Shown here piece after piece: positions 40,959 to 50,886 of a stretch of DNA of 64,000 nucleotides (the stretch's first letter is position 1; each line of letters begins with the position of its first letter). Source of the DNA: Desulfomicrobium sp. UBA5193 (GTDB lineage Bacteria; Desulfobacterota; Desulfovibrionia; Desulfovibrionales; Desulfomicrobiaceae). Below the pieces are notes generated by a model, which ran no database searches, was not told the origin of the DNA, and saw only the letters and a list, made by a program, of their open reading frames with translations. Made by a program: the position numbers and the translations under genes. Where the stretch lies: positions 517,149 to 581,148 of the forward strand of contig DHWB01000003.1 of NCBI GenBank assembly GCA_002412965.1. Direction: 5' to 3'.

Positions 40959-41182
40959 AACGAACCTCCTTTGATGATGAACCGATATGCTTGCCAACAC
41001 GGAACGTCCGTGCGGGTTTTTCACGTGAGGGTAGGGTGCCCGTTCCTGTAACTCACCGTTGATGCGGGTGAATATGTACCGACATGGAGTCGACGATGCG
41101 GACAACTACATAACTGATTATCAAGAATAACTGAAGCGGGAATTTGAGATCTGGAATCGATTATCTTTCGCGGGAGGACAAT
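40959..41182 (-). promoter_or_regulatory. Promoter region of the dppA-like operon
   Basis: No gene is supported here. Reading the minus strand, TTCAGT and TATGTA with a 17-base spacer (about 41132-41104) could be a weak sigma70 promoter, leaving a leader of about 140 bases. The short minus-strand frame 41021-41239 crosses a terminator and looks spurious. Together with 41207-41395, which shows nothing, this is the 437-base gap between dppA and mltG. Confidence 0.3.
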
Positions 41183-41206
41183 AAAAACCTGCCATGAGCG
41201 GCAGGT
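41183..41206 (-). terminator. Intrinsic terminator upstream of the dppA-like gene
   Basis: On the minus strand ACCTGCC and GGCAGGT (plus 41187-41193 and 41200-41206) form a stem followed by TTTTTAT. It lies 190 bases after the mltG stop and insulates dppA from that operon. Confidence 0.75.
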
Positions 41207-41395
41207 ATTGCATGGAGAGGGCGCCTGGTCAGTTCCCACTGCAAAAAGTCACGAGACAGGCTGACGTCATACCTGCAAAGGCGGCCTTGTGTCGGCCACG
41301 GTGAATCCGTACTTTCCAGGAATTTACAAAGGCATAAAGGGAGGGTGCCCCTTCTTCAAGGGGATGAGGACTTGTTGCAATGACATCTGCTCAGC

Positions 41396-42436
41396 TCAAT
41401 CGGGCGTCGAAGTTCGTGAGGCGGGAAACGGTCGTCCGCGTCGCTGGTACTTGATGACCGCATTGTTGTGTTCGGACAGGCTGCGGCTGAAATGGTGCGA
41501 ACCGTCCTGTCTGCCCACGAAATACAGAAAGCTGTGCTCTTCGGGGCTGGAAGCGGCCAGGAGAGACGCTTTGCCCGGTGAGCAGATGGGACCGGGGGGA
41601 AGGCCCGGATGGACGTAGGTGTTGTAGGGGTTGGCAGGGTCCTGCAGGTGATGGCGGCGCAGGTTGCCGTCGAAATTTTCTCCCAGTCCGTAGATGACGG
41701 TTGGGTCGCATTGCAGAAGCATGCCTATCTGCAGACGTTTGGCATAGACCCCTGCCACGGTGGGGCGTTCGGAGGGGATGGCGGTCTCCTTCTCGACCAG
41801 CGAGGCCAGGATGACCACGCGATGCAGTTCCTGGAAATCTTGCGATTGGGGCAACTGGGCGACGGTGGATTTAAAACGGTCCAGCAGGGCCTTGAGGATG
41901 GGGTAGGGGTCCTGTTTCGGGATGCGTGCGAAGAAGTAGGTTTCCGGGAAAAGATAGCCCTCGGCGTCCGTGGCGCCCACGCCCTGGGAACGCAGGAAAT
42001 CCTGGTCGCGGCACGCAGCCAGGAATCGGTCGGCCGTGGTCAGGCCGGTGGCGTTCACGGCCAGGGCCACCTCGCGCATGTTCAGCCCTTCGGCGAAGTG
42101 CAGGCGGTGCAGGATGGGCTGGCCGAACGCCAAGACCTCAAAGAGTTTTCGAGGACTCATGGCTGCCGTCAGTTCAAATTCTCCGGCCTGCAGGGGGTTT
42201 TTCTGCATGCGGGCGTAAAGACGGAAGCCTTCGCCCCAGGACACCATGCCTTTTTCTTCCAGGCGCACGGAGACAGCGCGCCAGGATTCGCCCGTCTCGA
42301 CGACGAAGATCTGTGTGGCATTTGCTGCGGGGTCCAGCGGAGTTTCCACGAAATGCCATGCCTCGAACAGCGCGGCCCCAGCGCCTAGCACCACAAGGGC
42401 CAAACCGGCCAAGGTCAGTTTCAACCAAAGTTTCAT
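41396..42436 (-). CDS. mltG: Endolytic murein transglycosylase MltG
   Basis: The 346-residue protein has one N-terminal membrane span (LTLAGLALVVLGAGAALF), a LysM-like segment, and a YceG domain. It carries the catalytic glutamate in ASLVEKETAIPSERPTVAGV and the conserved VYAKRLQIGMLLQCDPTVIYGLG. MltG cuts nascent peptidoglycan strands and is thought to end glycan synthesis. The catalytic domain faces the periplasm. It overlaps ruvX by 4 bases (ATGA), a common bacterial pairing of yqgF and yceG. The C-terminal 40 residues include PSPEEHSFLYFVGR, typical of the family end, followed by a short extension. Confidence 0.93.
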   Translation of the reverse strand: MKLWLKLTLAGLALVVLGAGAALFEAWHFVETPLDPAANATQIFVVETGESWRAVSVRLEEKGMVSWGEGFRLYARMQKNPLQAGEFELTAAMSPRKLFEVLAFGQPILHRLHFAEGLNMREVALAVNATGLTTADRFLAACRDQDFLRSQGVGATDAEGYLFPETYFFARIPKQDPYPILKALLDRFKSTVAQLPQSQDFQELHRVVILASLVEKETAIPSERPTVAGVYAKRLQIGMLLQCDPTVIYGLGENFDGNLRRHHLQDPANPYNTYVHPGLPPGPICSPGKASLLAASSPEEHSFLYFVGRQDGSHHFSRSLSEHNNAVIKYQRRGRPFPASRTSTPD

Positions 42437-42834
42437 TGATTCCCCAGATATATTTCCAGAATGCAGACCGCGGCCATCTGATCGAGCATTTCCTTCTGTT
42501 TGCGCTCCGGAACTCCGGCCTCGCGCAGACGGTCGCGGGCGTCGAAGGATGTCAGGGCCTCGTTGACCAGATGGATGGGCAGCTTCGTGCGCCGGGCCAG
42601 GCTGTCCCGGAAGTTCAGGACCTGTCTGGTGGTCAGGGTCTGCGCTCCATCCATGTCAAGGGGCAGGCCCAGGACGATGCCCTCGACGCCTTCGCGCTCG
42701 ATGATCCCAAGCAAATCCGAAAACAGCTTGTCGCGGCTGCTCTTGACCAGGGTCCTCAAGGGAAAGGCCATGCCCCCCAGGGCCACGGCCAGTCCGATCC
42801 GCTTTTGTCCGAAGTCGATCCCCAGGAGCTTCAT
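42433..42834 (-). CDS. yqgF: Putative pre-16S rRNA nuclease / Holliday-junction resolvase-like YqgF
   Basis: The ATG at 42834 begins MKLLGIDFGQKRIGLAVAL, the classic YqgF start with the first catalytic Asp. The following GIVLGLPLDMDGAQT and VNEALTSFDARDRL complete the RNase H-like active site. The 133-residue length is normal. YqgF (RuvX) processes the 5' end of 16S rRNA in E. coli and was earlier predicted to resolve Holliday junctions. Its start overlaps the stop of the oxidoreductase gene by 4 bases, and its stop overlaps the mltG start, so the three are translationally coupled. Confidence 0.92.
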   Translation of the reverse strand: MKLLGIDFGQKRIGLAVALGGMAFPLRTLVKSSRDKLFSDLLGIIEREGVEGIVLGLPLDMDGAQTLTTRQVLNFRDSLARRTKLPIHLVNEALTSFDARDRLREAGVPERKQKEMLDQMAAVCILEIYLGNQ

Positions 42835-45800
42835 GGGGCCAGGGCCACGATCTGCACACCGTTCTCTACGGTGGCTTTGGCCAGCTGCTTGTGGAAGGCC
42901 TTGCGCCATGCGTCGCCGTGCCTCAGCTTGGCCAGGAATTCAAGGCTGTGCAGGACCTCGCGCTTGGCGCCCATTTCGAGCAGGGAGCGGCTGATGCCGA
43001 TCTTGCATGACGGGCAGCCCACGATGACCGGGCTGTCGGCCGGGTATCCGGAGAGGTCCGCCGTGAGCTGCTCCTTTTTCCGGGAGCGCAGGCGATTGTA
43101 GATCTTGGGCGAAGTGAGCGCGCCGAGTCCCGATTCGCCGCAGCAGAAGGGCGAGATGCTCACTTCGGAGCCCACCAGCTTGCCGAGCTCACTGGCGTAA
43201 ATTTCGCCCGCCTTCAAGGGCGGAACCCCGGTCCATTCATGGTGGCAGGCTGCGTGGTAGAGCAGGCGCTCCGGCCCTTGACCAAAGTCGCCCTTGGCCT
43301 GCTGGATGATGAACTGGACGACATCCTGGAATTCCACCTGACGGGTTTCCAGCGATTTGAGGCGATAGTTGCGGATGCCCTCCCGGCACGTGCCGCAGGA
43401 GGTCAGCACGGCTTTGATGACGAAACCTGCGGCTTCTGCCTGGCGGATGAGTCCTTCGAGGACTTTCTGGTTTTCCGCGCCGATGCGTTCGAACTGATCA
43501 CGGCAGCCCGAGGCCAGCAGTGGATAGCCGCAGCAGAGGTGGTCCGGCGGCATGACCACGCTCACCCCCGCGTCGAGCAGCAGCCGCACCGAGGCCATGC
43601 CGATGGAGCGGTAGAAGAGGCCCGCGCCGCAGCCCGGGAAATAGATGACCGCGCGCTTGCTTCCGGTTTCCTTGGCGGTGATGATGTTGCCTTTGCCCAG
43701 GAGCAGCCCTTCCTTCAGGTTCTTGAACTGGGTGGCCGGTCCCTTGCCGCGCAGGAGAGGGCTGTCCATGCGCTCCCGCCATTTGGCCGGCAAGAGGCTC
43801 ACGGCCCGGTTGCCGAGATCCTGGCTGATCCCGGCGATCTTGGCCATCCTGGGCAGGCTGCTCTGGGGATCCTGGCTCAGGAGGTTCAGGACGCGGTTCT
43901 TGAACGGGTGCCCGCCCGCGCCTTTCTCTTCCAGATAGGCCCGCATCTGCAGAGTCACGTCCTGGGTGCGGATCTTGACCGGGCAGACGGCGTAGCATTT
44001 ACCGCAGGCCGTGCAGTGCTCGAGGATCTTGCGCAGCTCGCCCAAAAGGCGCGTCTCGGGCTCACCGTTTTGCAGCTGCGAGTAGTAGATGGCCTCGACC
44101 AGGGCACCCAGGGTGATGTTCTTGTTGCGCGGATGGAAGAGCAGCCCCTTCTGGGGCAGGTACATGGGGCAGACCTGCTTGCACTTGCCGCAGCGGGTGC
44201 AGGTCTGCACGTTCAGGAGCAGGTTGATCAGGCTTTCCTTGCCCGGGAGGGCCGTCTTGTTGATGTCCTTGATCAGCCGATTGAAGGAGAAGGTGTACGG
44301 CACGACCACCAGGTCGCGCTGGGTCAGCTTGCCGGGGTTGAAGATGTTGTTGGGGTCGACCTTCTTCTTGTAGGCGCGCAGGGCTACGATTTTCTCCTCG
44401 GCCAAAAAGCCGATCTTGGTGATGCCGATGCCGTGCTCGCCCGACACCTGCCCCTTGAATTCGAGCACCTTGTGGAAGATCTTCTCCACCGCCTCTTCGG
44501 CCAGCCCCAGCATGCGCGGGTCATTGGAGTTGACCGGCAGGTTGACGTGGCAGTTGCCGTCGCCCGCGTGCATGTGGTTGGCGATGACGACGCGGGTGTT
44601 CTGCATGTTCTCGAGGATCTTGCTCAACTCCTCGTGCAGCTTGGAATACTTGGATTTGAGGTGCTGGAAGAAGAAGGACGTCTGTAGTTCCAGTTCCTGC
44701 TCGGGCAGATCTTCCTTGGAGGTCCTGCCCTTGATGATGGATGAGGCCACATCCATCTCCATCCGCACGAATTCGTCGTCGACTTCGATTCCCGGCAGCG
44801 CCTGCACCTGCCGCAGGGCATCGCGATAGGCGATGGCCAGATAGTGGAGGTTCTGCGCTTCCAGAAAATCCGAGAAGTCCGGGATGACTTCAAGCGGGAT
44901 GACGATGTCTTCGTTGAGCTTGAATCCGCTGGTGCGCTTGGAGATGGCCGAGAGCTGATGGCGGTCGTGCCAGAACACCTCGGCCTCGCGGGGATCGGCC
45001 GCCACGAAGCTGTCCACGTTGTCGTACTCTTCGCAGATTTCGACGATGCGGCGCACCGCCGCGAAGATGGCCTCTTCGTCCGTCGAATCGAGCTGGACGA
45101 TCAGGACCGAGATGGGGATGCCGTCGAATTTCAGGGATTTCTTGGAGTATTCGATGGCCTGGACGTACTTGATCCCGAATTCCTCCAGGGCGGCGAGCTT
45201 GACCAGATCACCTCGCGTGCGGATCTCATCGCGCATCGCTACGATATCTTTTATGACATACATGGCGTTGCGCATGGAATTTCCGTAAAATTCCAGACAC
45301 ATGACCCGCGAATGGGGCAGGACGGGGTGGAGGGTGAAGGTGGCCTCGGTGATGATGCCGTCCACGCCCTCCTTCTGCACTCCGGGCAGACCGCCCAGAA
45401 ATTTGTTGGTTACGTCCTTGCCGAGCGCCGTGCCGCGGATTTCGTCGCCCTTCAGGGTGATGAGGTCCTTGCGGTTGCCGAACTCGTCCAGGATTTCATA
45501 CACAGCCGCTTCATCGGCCATGATTTTGTGCCGGGGATGATCGACACGCTTGATCTGGATCACCTCGCCCGTGGGCATGACCATCTTGTAGGAGAAGAGG
45601 TTGTCCAGCGTGGTCCCGTATTCAAAGGCGAAGGGGCCGCCCGCGTTTTCCGAGACATTGCCGCCGATGGAGGAGGCCGCCTTGGAGGCAGGGTCCACGG
45701 TGAAGAGCATGCCCTTGGCCGCCGCCGCCTGGATGGCGGTCAGGGTGATGACGCCCGACTGCACTGTGATAGTCCGGTTTTCCGTGTCGACGTCGATGAT

Positions 45801-46382
45801 CTGTTTGAGGCGGCTCAGGCTCAGGATCACGCTGCGCGGCTTGGCAGGCACCGCCCCGCCGGTCAGGCCGGACCCGCCGCCTCTGGGTACTATGGGAAAG
45901 CCCATTTCGTTGGCGAGGCGGATGATTCCCTGGATCTGGGACGTGTTCTCCGGAAAGACGACCAGGGCCGGCAATTCCATGCGCAGGTCCGTGGCATCGG
46001 TGGAGCATTCTATCAGGTTGTTGGACGCGGAGACGATCTGCTCCTTGTCCAGGATCGCGGACAGCCGCGAGATGAGCGCGGCCTTGAACTTCTGGTCCGC
46101 CTCGAAGCTTTCCCAGAACCGCTCGAGGCACCCTGACAGTTCCCGGTAATACTGTGGGGACAGGGCGGCCCGCTCGGCCTGCAGCCTGGCGCCCACGCTC
46201 TGACGAACGTCCTTGGCCGGGATGAATGGGTTGTAGCGGATGATGAACAGTTCTTCGGCCAAATCCAGGGCCAGCTGTTGCAAATATTCGGGCCAGGTCT
46301 GGAATTCTTCCAGGGGGAGGCCCAAGACGCGTTTGACCAGACGTTCGGGGGCCAGGGAAATATGTGGTCCTTTTTGAGGCAT
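42831..46382 (-). CDS. FAD-linked oxidase with ferredoxin and CCG iron-sulfur domains
   Basis: The 1183-residue protein joins an FAD-binding PCMH domain (about 135-320; PRGGGSGLTGGAVPA at 167-181, typical of glycolate/lactate oxidase GlcD) and its FAD-linked C-terminal domain (to about 700; HMHAGDGNCHVNLPV). A two-cluster ferredoxin (CTRCGKCKQVCPMY near 730, CTACGKCYAVCPVK near 790) and two CCG-type heterodisulfide-reductase-like domains (CCGYPLLASG near 952, CCGESGLGAL near 1081) follow. The order GlcD-ferredoxin-CCG fits a membrane- or partner-linked D-2-hydroxyacid (lactate or glycolate) dehydrogenase. In sulfate reducers D-lactate is a common substrate, but the exact one is not set by sequence. 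The N-terminal 130 residues are an extra region. It overlaps yqgF. Confidence 0.9.
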   Translation of the reverse strand: MPQKGPHISLAPERLVKRVLGLPLEEFQTWPEYLQQLALDLAEELFIIRYNPFIPAKDVRQSVGARLQAERAALSPQYYRELSGCLERFWESFEADQKFKAALISRLSAILDKEQIVSASNNLIECSTDATDLRMELPALVVFPENTSQIQGIIRLANEMGFPIVPRGGGSGLTGGAVPAKPRSVILSLSRLKQIIDVDTENRTITVQSGVITLTAIQAAAAKGMLFTVDPASKAASSIGGNVSENAGGPFAFEYGTTLDNLFSYKMVMPTGEVIQIKRVDHPRHKIMADEAAVYEILDEFGNRKDLITLKGDEIRGTALGKDVTNKFLGGLPGVQKEGVDGIITEATFTLHPVLPHSRVMCLEFYGNSMRNAMYVIKDIVAMRDEIRTRGDLVKLAALEEFGIKYVQAIEYSKKSLKFDGIPISVLIVQLDSTDEEAIFAAVRRIVEICEEYDNVDSFVAADPREAEVFWHDRHQLSAISKRTSGFKLNEDIVIPLEVIPDFSDFLEAQNLHYLAIAYRDALRQVQALPGIEVDDEFVRMEMDVASSIIKGRTSKEDLPEQELELQTSFFFQHLKSKYSKLHEELSKILENMQNTRVVIANHMHAGDGNCHVNLPVNSNDPRMLGLAEEAVEKIFHKVLEFKGQVSGEHGIGITKIGFLAEEKIVALRAYKKKVDPNNIFNPGKLTQRDLVVVPYTFSFNRLIKDINKTALPGKESLINLLLNVQTCTRCGKCKQVCPMYLPQKGLLFHPRNKNITLGALVEAIYYSQLQNGEPETRLLGELRKILEHCTACGKCYAVCPVKIRTQDVTLQMRAYLEEKGAGGHPFKNRVLNLLSQDPQSSLPRMAKIAGISQDLGNRAVSLLPAKWRERMDSPLLRGKGPATQFKNLKEGLLLGKGNIITAKETGSKRAVIYFPGCGAGLFYRSIGMASVRLLLDAGVSVVMPPDHLCCGYPLLASGCRDQFERIGAENQKVLEGLIRQAEAAGFVIKAVLTSCGTCREGIRNYRLKSLETRQVEFQDVVQFIIQQAKGDFGQGPERLLYHAACHHEWTGVPPLKAGEIYASELGKLVGSEVSISPFCCGESGLGALTSPKIYNRLRSRKKEQLTADLSGYPADSPVIVGCPSCKIGISRSLLEMGAKREVLHSLEFLAKLRHGDAWRKAFHKQLAKATVENGVQIVALAP

Positions 46383-46499
46383 GACGGTTCCGTATATGAG
46401 GCCGGCAAGGGCTGCTGCGGTTGGATACGTGACGCGAAAGCGGATTCGCTGTCAGGCAAAAACTAAATTTTTAAACGCTAGGCGAGGGGTTGGCAAGGC

Positions 46500-46539
46500 G
46501 GAAAAAGAAGGGGGCCGCCCGGCGGCTGGCGCCGGGCGG
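46500..46539 (-). terminator. Terminator-like hairpin after sppA
   Basis: Arms CCGCCCGGC (46515-46523) and GCCGGGCGG (46531-46539) form a 9-bp GC stem. The minus strand then continues CCCCCTTCTTTTTC. It lies just after the sppA stop at 46547. Confidence 0.65.
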
Positions 46540-46546
46540 AAATCTT

Positions 46547-48382
46547 CTAGAATATGGATGCTTCGCATTCCAGGCTGCGGGCATAGATGTGGTTCGGGTC
46601 GGCGAAGGTATCCAGGATTCCCGCCTGGGCTTCAACCATGGCCAGAAGCTTGGAGATGGCCGGAGACTGGGGAGTAAACAGGGTTTGGCCCGTCGAAAAC
46701 AAAGCCTCCATGAATTTTTCCGGGGACGAGAGCTTCCGGTGCAGGTCGCGGCTGTTCACGACGGTAAGCCCGGCCAGACTGCCAGCGGTTTTGACGGCGT
46801 CATCCAGGCCCCCAAGCTGATCGACCAGTTTGCGCTCGAAGGCCTCCTGACCCAGGAAGACCCGCCCTTGAGCCACCTTTTCAACGTCGGCCGGAGCCAT
46901 CCTGCGGCCATTGGCCACGCGCGAAATGAACAGGTCGTAGCCGAACTGCAGAAGATGCTTGATGGAAGCTTCGCTTTGCGTAGAGAGGGGCCGCAGGGGG
47001 TTGCCCAGATCAGAGAGCGCGGTGGTGCCTATGCCGTCGCTGGTGATGCCCAGATCACGGGCTGTGTTTTCGAAGGTGGGGAAGGCCGCGAAAATGCCGA
47101 TCGAGCCGGTCAGGGTCGTCGGGGAGGCTACGATGCGGTTAGCCCCGGAGGCGATCCAGTATGCTCCGGAGGCGGCCATGCTGCCCATGGAGACCACGAC
47201 GGGCTTGCCCGCTTCCTGTGTGCGCGCGATCTCGTGATGGATTTCCTCGGAAGCCGCCGCGCTGCCGCCGGGACTGTCGAGCCGCAGAACCACGGCCACG
47301 ATGGACGGATCTTGCCTGGCCTGCTCGAAGAGCTCCGCGATGGACTCGCTGCCGGTCATTTTTTCCGGCTGCTTGCCGGGCAGGATGGCTCCACGGGCGC
47401 GAATGATGCCGACGATTTCCTTGCCCGCATGAGCTTTGGCCTGGGTCATGCCCAGATAGTTCTGGAACTCGACGAGATGCAGATTTTCGGTCTTCTGCCC
47501 GATCTTGCCCGCCAGAAGCTGGTCAAACTGGGCGGATGTCTTGATTTCGTCGACCAGCCTGGTGGCGGAGGCCAGGCGTGCCGCATCTCCGCCCACGTCG
47601 CCCAGTTTGGTGTCGATGTTGTCTACGTAGTCCACGATTTCGGAGGCAGAGATGCTTCTGTTTTTGGCCGCTTCGTCAAGATAGGCTTTCCACAGCCCGC
47701 CCAGCCATCCCCGTGCCGACTCACGGGCCTGCTCTGACATGGAGTCGCGCACGAAGGGTTCCACGGCGGTTTTGTAGTCCCCAACGCGGAAGACATGAAA
47801 ATTGATCCGGGTTTTGTCCAAAAGACCCTTGAAGTAGGTCTGGTACATGCCAAACCCGGTGATGAGCACTCCGCCCAGAGGATTGAGCGAGATCGTATCG
47901 GCATAGGATGCCAGCAGATACTGCCCTTGGGTGTAGACCATGGCGTGGGCCAGTACGGGTTTTCCGGTCTCTTTGAAGTCACGGATGGCCTTGCCGATGT
48001 CCATGATCTTAGTGGTGTCGCAGCCGTCCAGATCTCTGGGGTCGATGACCATTGCCTTGATTTTGGAATCCGTGGCTGCCCTGCGGATGGCGTCGATGAC
48101 ATCCTGAGCCTTGGTCTCATCCGCCTTGGACGTCTCGCGTCCCATTTTTTTGAGGAAGGCTTCGGCCGGTTCCGGGGCAGTGCTCTCTTCGACCAGTGTT
48201 CCGGACGGATTGATGATGAGCACCGAGTTCTGTTCCAGCGGCTCATCCGTGTCGACAAAAATGGCCGCCACAAGGAAAATGAGCACTGCGAGGAAAAAGA
48301 TGTTCGAGATGACGTTTCTGGCAGTGCCCAACACCTTCCACAGGATGCTGAAAAATTTTTTGATGGGGGAGAATATATCCAC
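46547..48382 (-). CDS. sppA: Signal peptide peptidase SppA (protease IV, long form)
   Basis: The 611-residue protein has a membrane anchor near residues 28-44 (NIFFLAVLIFLVAAIFV) and two repeated SppA/ClpP-fold halves. The N-terminal half provides the general-base Lys (region GKPVLAHAMVYTQGQY). The second half has RLDSPGGSAAASEEIHHEI and the nucleophile Ser in SMGSMAASGAYWIASGANRI. SppA digests signal peptides left in the membrane after secretion. The length matches the 67K form of Gram-negative bacteria. It is encoded 14 bases after hypF and shares its direction. There is no obvious functional link to hypF. Confidence 0.93.
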   Translation of the reverse strand: MDIFSPIKKFFSILWKVLGTARNVISNIFFLAVLIFLVAAIFVDTDEPLEQNSVLIINPSGTLVEESTAPEPAEAFLKKMGRETSKADETKAQDVIDAIRRAATDSKIKAMVIDPRDLDGCDTTKIMDIGKAIRDFKETGKPVLAHAMVYTQGQYLLASYADTISLNPLGGVLITGFGMYQTYFKGLLDKTRINFHVFRVGDYKTAVEPFVRDSMSEQARESARGWLGGLWKAYLDEAAKNRSISASEIVDYVDNIDTKLGDVGGDAARLASATRLVDEIKTSAQFDQLLAGKIGQKTENLHLVEFQNYLGMTQAKAHAGKEIVGIIRARGAILPGKQPEKMTGSESIAELFEQARQDPSIVAVVLRLDSPGGSAAASEEIHHEIARTQEAGKPVVVSMGSMAASGAYWIASGANRIVASPTTLTGSIGIFAAFPTFENTARDLGITSDGIGTTALSDLGNPLRPLSTQSEASIKHLLQFGYDLFISRVANGRRMAPADVEKVAQGRVFLGQEAFERKLVDQLGGLDDAVKTAGSLAGLTVVNSRDLHRKLSSPEKFMEALFSTGQTLFTPQSPAISKLLAMVEAQAGILDTFADPNHIYARSLECEASIF

Positions 48383-48396
48383 GAGAGGCGCTCCTG

Positions 48397-50697
48397 TTAG
48401 GGTTGCAGTACCAAAGTGCCGTATGCGGCTTGGCCGAGTGAGATGCAGGCATCATTGGGCGGCAGGGACTGATGGGTGAGAACGGTCAGCCCGCTTTGCG
48501 CAAGCGCGCTTGGCAGTCCACAGGCCAGGGTCAGGTTTTGCATGACTCCGCCACTCAAGGCCACTGTGGAGCAGGAGGATTTTTCCGACAGGCCGACGCA
48601 AAGCCGGGTCAGCCCGTCAATGAGTCCAAGATGGAAACGCCTGCTTATTTTGCTTGGGCACGCCCCTTCGCTCCACTGCGCATGAGCCTGGGCAAAAAGC
48701 TCCAATGTATGGAGCTCGATGATGTCATCATATTCAATTATGGGACACGTATAAACACCTTTTTCGTCCTTGTCTTGTATTGCCTCGAGCTTGATGGCCG
48801 CCTGGCCTTCGTAGGAAATGCGTTGACACAGGCCGAGCATGGCCGCCACGGCGTCGAAAAGTCGTCCGCAACTGGAGGAGAGGGGAGAGTTGAGGCGGCG
48901 GGCGAGCATCTGAGCGACGACCTTGTCCGCTCCGGAATGTTCCGCAAGCCACGGCCACTGTCTGTCCTGGGGTTCGCCAATACCGAGCGCGTGGAGATAG
49001 GCCCGGGCCAGCCGCCAGGGTTCGCGCGTGGCTCCGTCGCCGCCGGGCAGCATGACCTGTGAAAAACGCGCCAGACGCCTGTGCTCCAATTTGGCCGTGT
49101 TGACCAGCAAGGCTTCGCCTCCCCACAGGGTTCCGTCGTCGCCCAGACCCGTGCCGTCAAGGGCCAGGCCGATGGCCGGTCCGAGGTGGCGGTTCTCGGC
49201 CAGGACGGCATGGATATGCGCATAATGGTGCTGCAGGGGCAGGCAGGGCAGCCCGGACTCGCGGGCAAAGCCCGTGCTCAGGAAATCCGGATGCAGGTCG
49301 TGGACCACGGCTTTGGGCTCGACGTGCAGGATGTCGGTCAGGTGGGCGCAGATTTCCCTGAAAAAGCCGTAGGCTTCGAGGTGCTCCAGGTCTCCGATGT
49401 GCTGTGAGACAAAGGCCTGTCGACCCTTGGTCAGGCACAGGGTGTTCTTGAGCAGCGGCCCGACTCCAAGCACCGTCGGGCCGTCCTGGGCCAGGTCGAT
49501 GGGCGCGGGCGTGAACCCGCGCGCCCTGCGGATGAACTGGGGTTGTCCGTCCACCACGCGCAGCACGGAGTCGTCGCAGCGGATGAGGATGTCGCGGTTG
49601 TGCAGGAGAAAGTGGTCCGCGATTGTTCCCAGGCGGCGCAGGGCTTCGCGGTTGCCGAGGCAGATGGGATCGGAGCTCAGATTTCCGGAGGTCATGACCA
49701 GAGCCGCAGGCTGGTGCGCTAATTTGTGCAGTTCTTCGAAGAGCACATGGTGCAAGGGAGTGTAGGGCAGCATGATCCCCAGAAACTCCGTGTCCGGCGA
49801 TAGCCCCGGCGCAAGGCCCGCGTCCTTCCGGGCTAGGGTCAGGACGATGGGCCGCTCCATGCGCGCAAGCAGCTTTTCTTCGGCCTCGGTCAGGACGCAC
49901 AGTTTGCGGGCCGCGTCCAGGTCTTTGACCATGACCGCCAGTGGTTTGTCCTTTCTGTTTTTGCGGGTTCGCAGTTCATGCACGGCCTCCTGGTTTCGGG
50001 CGTCGCAGACGAGGTGGAATCCGCCCAGCCCCTTCATGGCCACGAGTCCGCCCGCCAGCAGCAGTTCGACCGTGCGGCAGACCGCCTCATCGTTTTCGCC
50101 CAGCAGCGCGCCGTGCTTGTCCGTCAGCCAGAGCCGGGGGCCGCAGACCGGGCAGGCATTGGGCTGGGCATGAAAGCGCCGGTCGAGCGGATTTTCGTAC
50201 TCTTCGAGGCACTCGGGGCAGAGCGGAAAGCACGCCATGGACGTGCTGCTGCGGTCATAGGGAATGGACCGGGTGATGGTGTAACGTGGACCGCAGTTGG
50301 TGCAGTTGGTGAAAGCGTAGCGGTGGCGGCGATCAGCGGGATCGCTCATGTCCGCGATGCAGTCTTTGCAGGTGGCCACATCCGGGCTGATCAGCACCTG
50401 ATGGCCGTGGCCGCCCGTGCTCTTGAGAATCTGGAACGACTCTTCGCCGGGCCGAGGGTCCGTTATCTCCCGTTCCCATGTCACGATGCGGGCCAGGGGC
50501 GGGAGGGTCGATGCAAAGGTCTCCTCGAAGGCGCACAACTGTTCCGAGAGGCCCTGAACCTCGATGAGCACCCCTTGCGGCGTGTTCGAGACCTGGCCGG
50601 TGACCTGGGCGTGCAGGGCCGCCTTATAGACAAAAGGGCGAAAGCCGACGCCCTGCACCCCTCCGGTGATAATCCATTTCCAGCGTTGCATGAGCAT
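48397..50697 (-). CDS. hypF: [NiFe]-hydrogenase maturation carbamoyltransferase HypF
   Basis: HypF turns carbamoyl phosphate into the thiocarboxamide on HypE that becomes cyanide ligands of [NiFe]-hydrogenases. The 766 residues from the ATG at 50697 show an acylphosphatase domain (VQGVGFRPFVYKAAL), zinc fingers with four CxxC pairs (CKDC, CTNC, CPEC, CPVC), a YrdC domain (KGLGGFHLVCDARNQE) and a Kae1-like domain (HHYAHIHAVLAENR, ALDGTGLGDDGTLWGGE). Other starts are TTG 50709 and ATG 50691; none has a good ribosome-binding site. No other hyp or hydrogenase gene is nearby, so the locus is scattered. Confidence 0.93.
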   Translation of the reverse strand: MLMQRWKWIITGGVQGVGFRPFVYKAALHAQVTGQVSNTPQGVLIEVQGLSEQLCAFEETFASTLPPLARIVTWEREITDPRPGEESFQILKSTGGHGHQVLISPDVATCKDCIADMSDPADRRHRYAFTNCTNCGPRYTITRSIPYDRSSTSMACFPLCPECLEEYENPLDRRFHAQPNACPVCGPRLWLTDKHGALLGENDEAVCRTVELLLAGGLVAMKGLGGFHLVCDARNQEAVHELRTRKNRKDKPLAVMVKDLDAARKLCVLTEAEEKLLARMERPIVLTLARKDAGLAPGLSPDTEFLGIMLPYTPLHHVLFEELHKLAHQPAALVMTSGNLSSDPICLGNREALRRLGTIADHFLLHNRDILIRCDDSVLRVVDGQPQFIRRARGFTPAPIDLAQDGPTVLGVGPLLKNTLCLTKGRQAFVSQHIGDLEHLEAYGFFREICAHLTDILHVEPKAVVHDLHPDFLSTGFARESGLPCLPLQHHYAHIHAVLAENRHLGPAIGLALDGTGLGDDGTLWGGEALLVNTAKLEHRRLARFSQVMLPGGDGATREPWRLARAYLHALGIGEPQDRQWPWLAEHSGADKVVAQMLARRLNSPLSSSCGRLFDAVAAMLGLCQRISYEGQAAIKLEAIQDKDEKGVYTCPIIEYDDIIELHTLELFAQAHAQWSEGACPSKISRRFHLGLIDGLTRLCVGLSEKSSCSTVALSGGVMQNLTLACGLPSALAQSGLTVLTHQSLPPNDACISLGQAAYGTLVLQP

Positions 50698-50886
50698 GTA
50701 GTTGTCCAATTGGTTGTGAGGTCCCGCGTGTCGATTCCGGCTTACTATGCCTGCCCTGGTCTCGGCGGGCAGTCAGCTTCTTACCCTTAAGGCAGCCCTG
50801 GCCGCAACATTGACCTTTCCAGATCGCCTGAGTACGGATGCAAATCCTGAAAATACAATCAACGCAGCCACCAAGGCCAGGAAAGC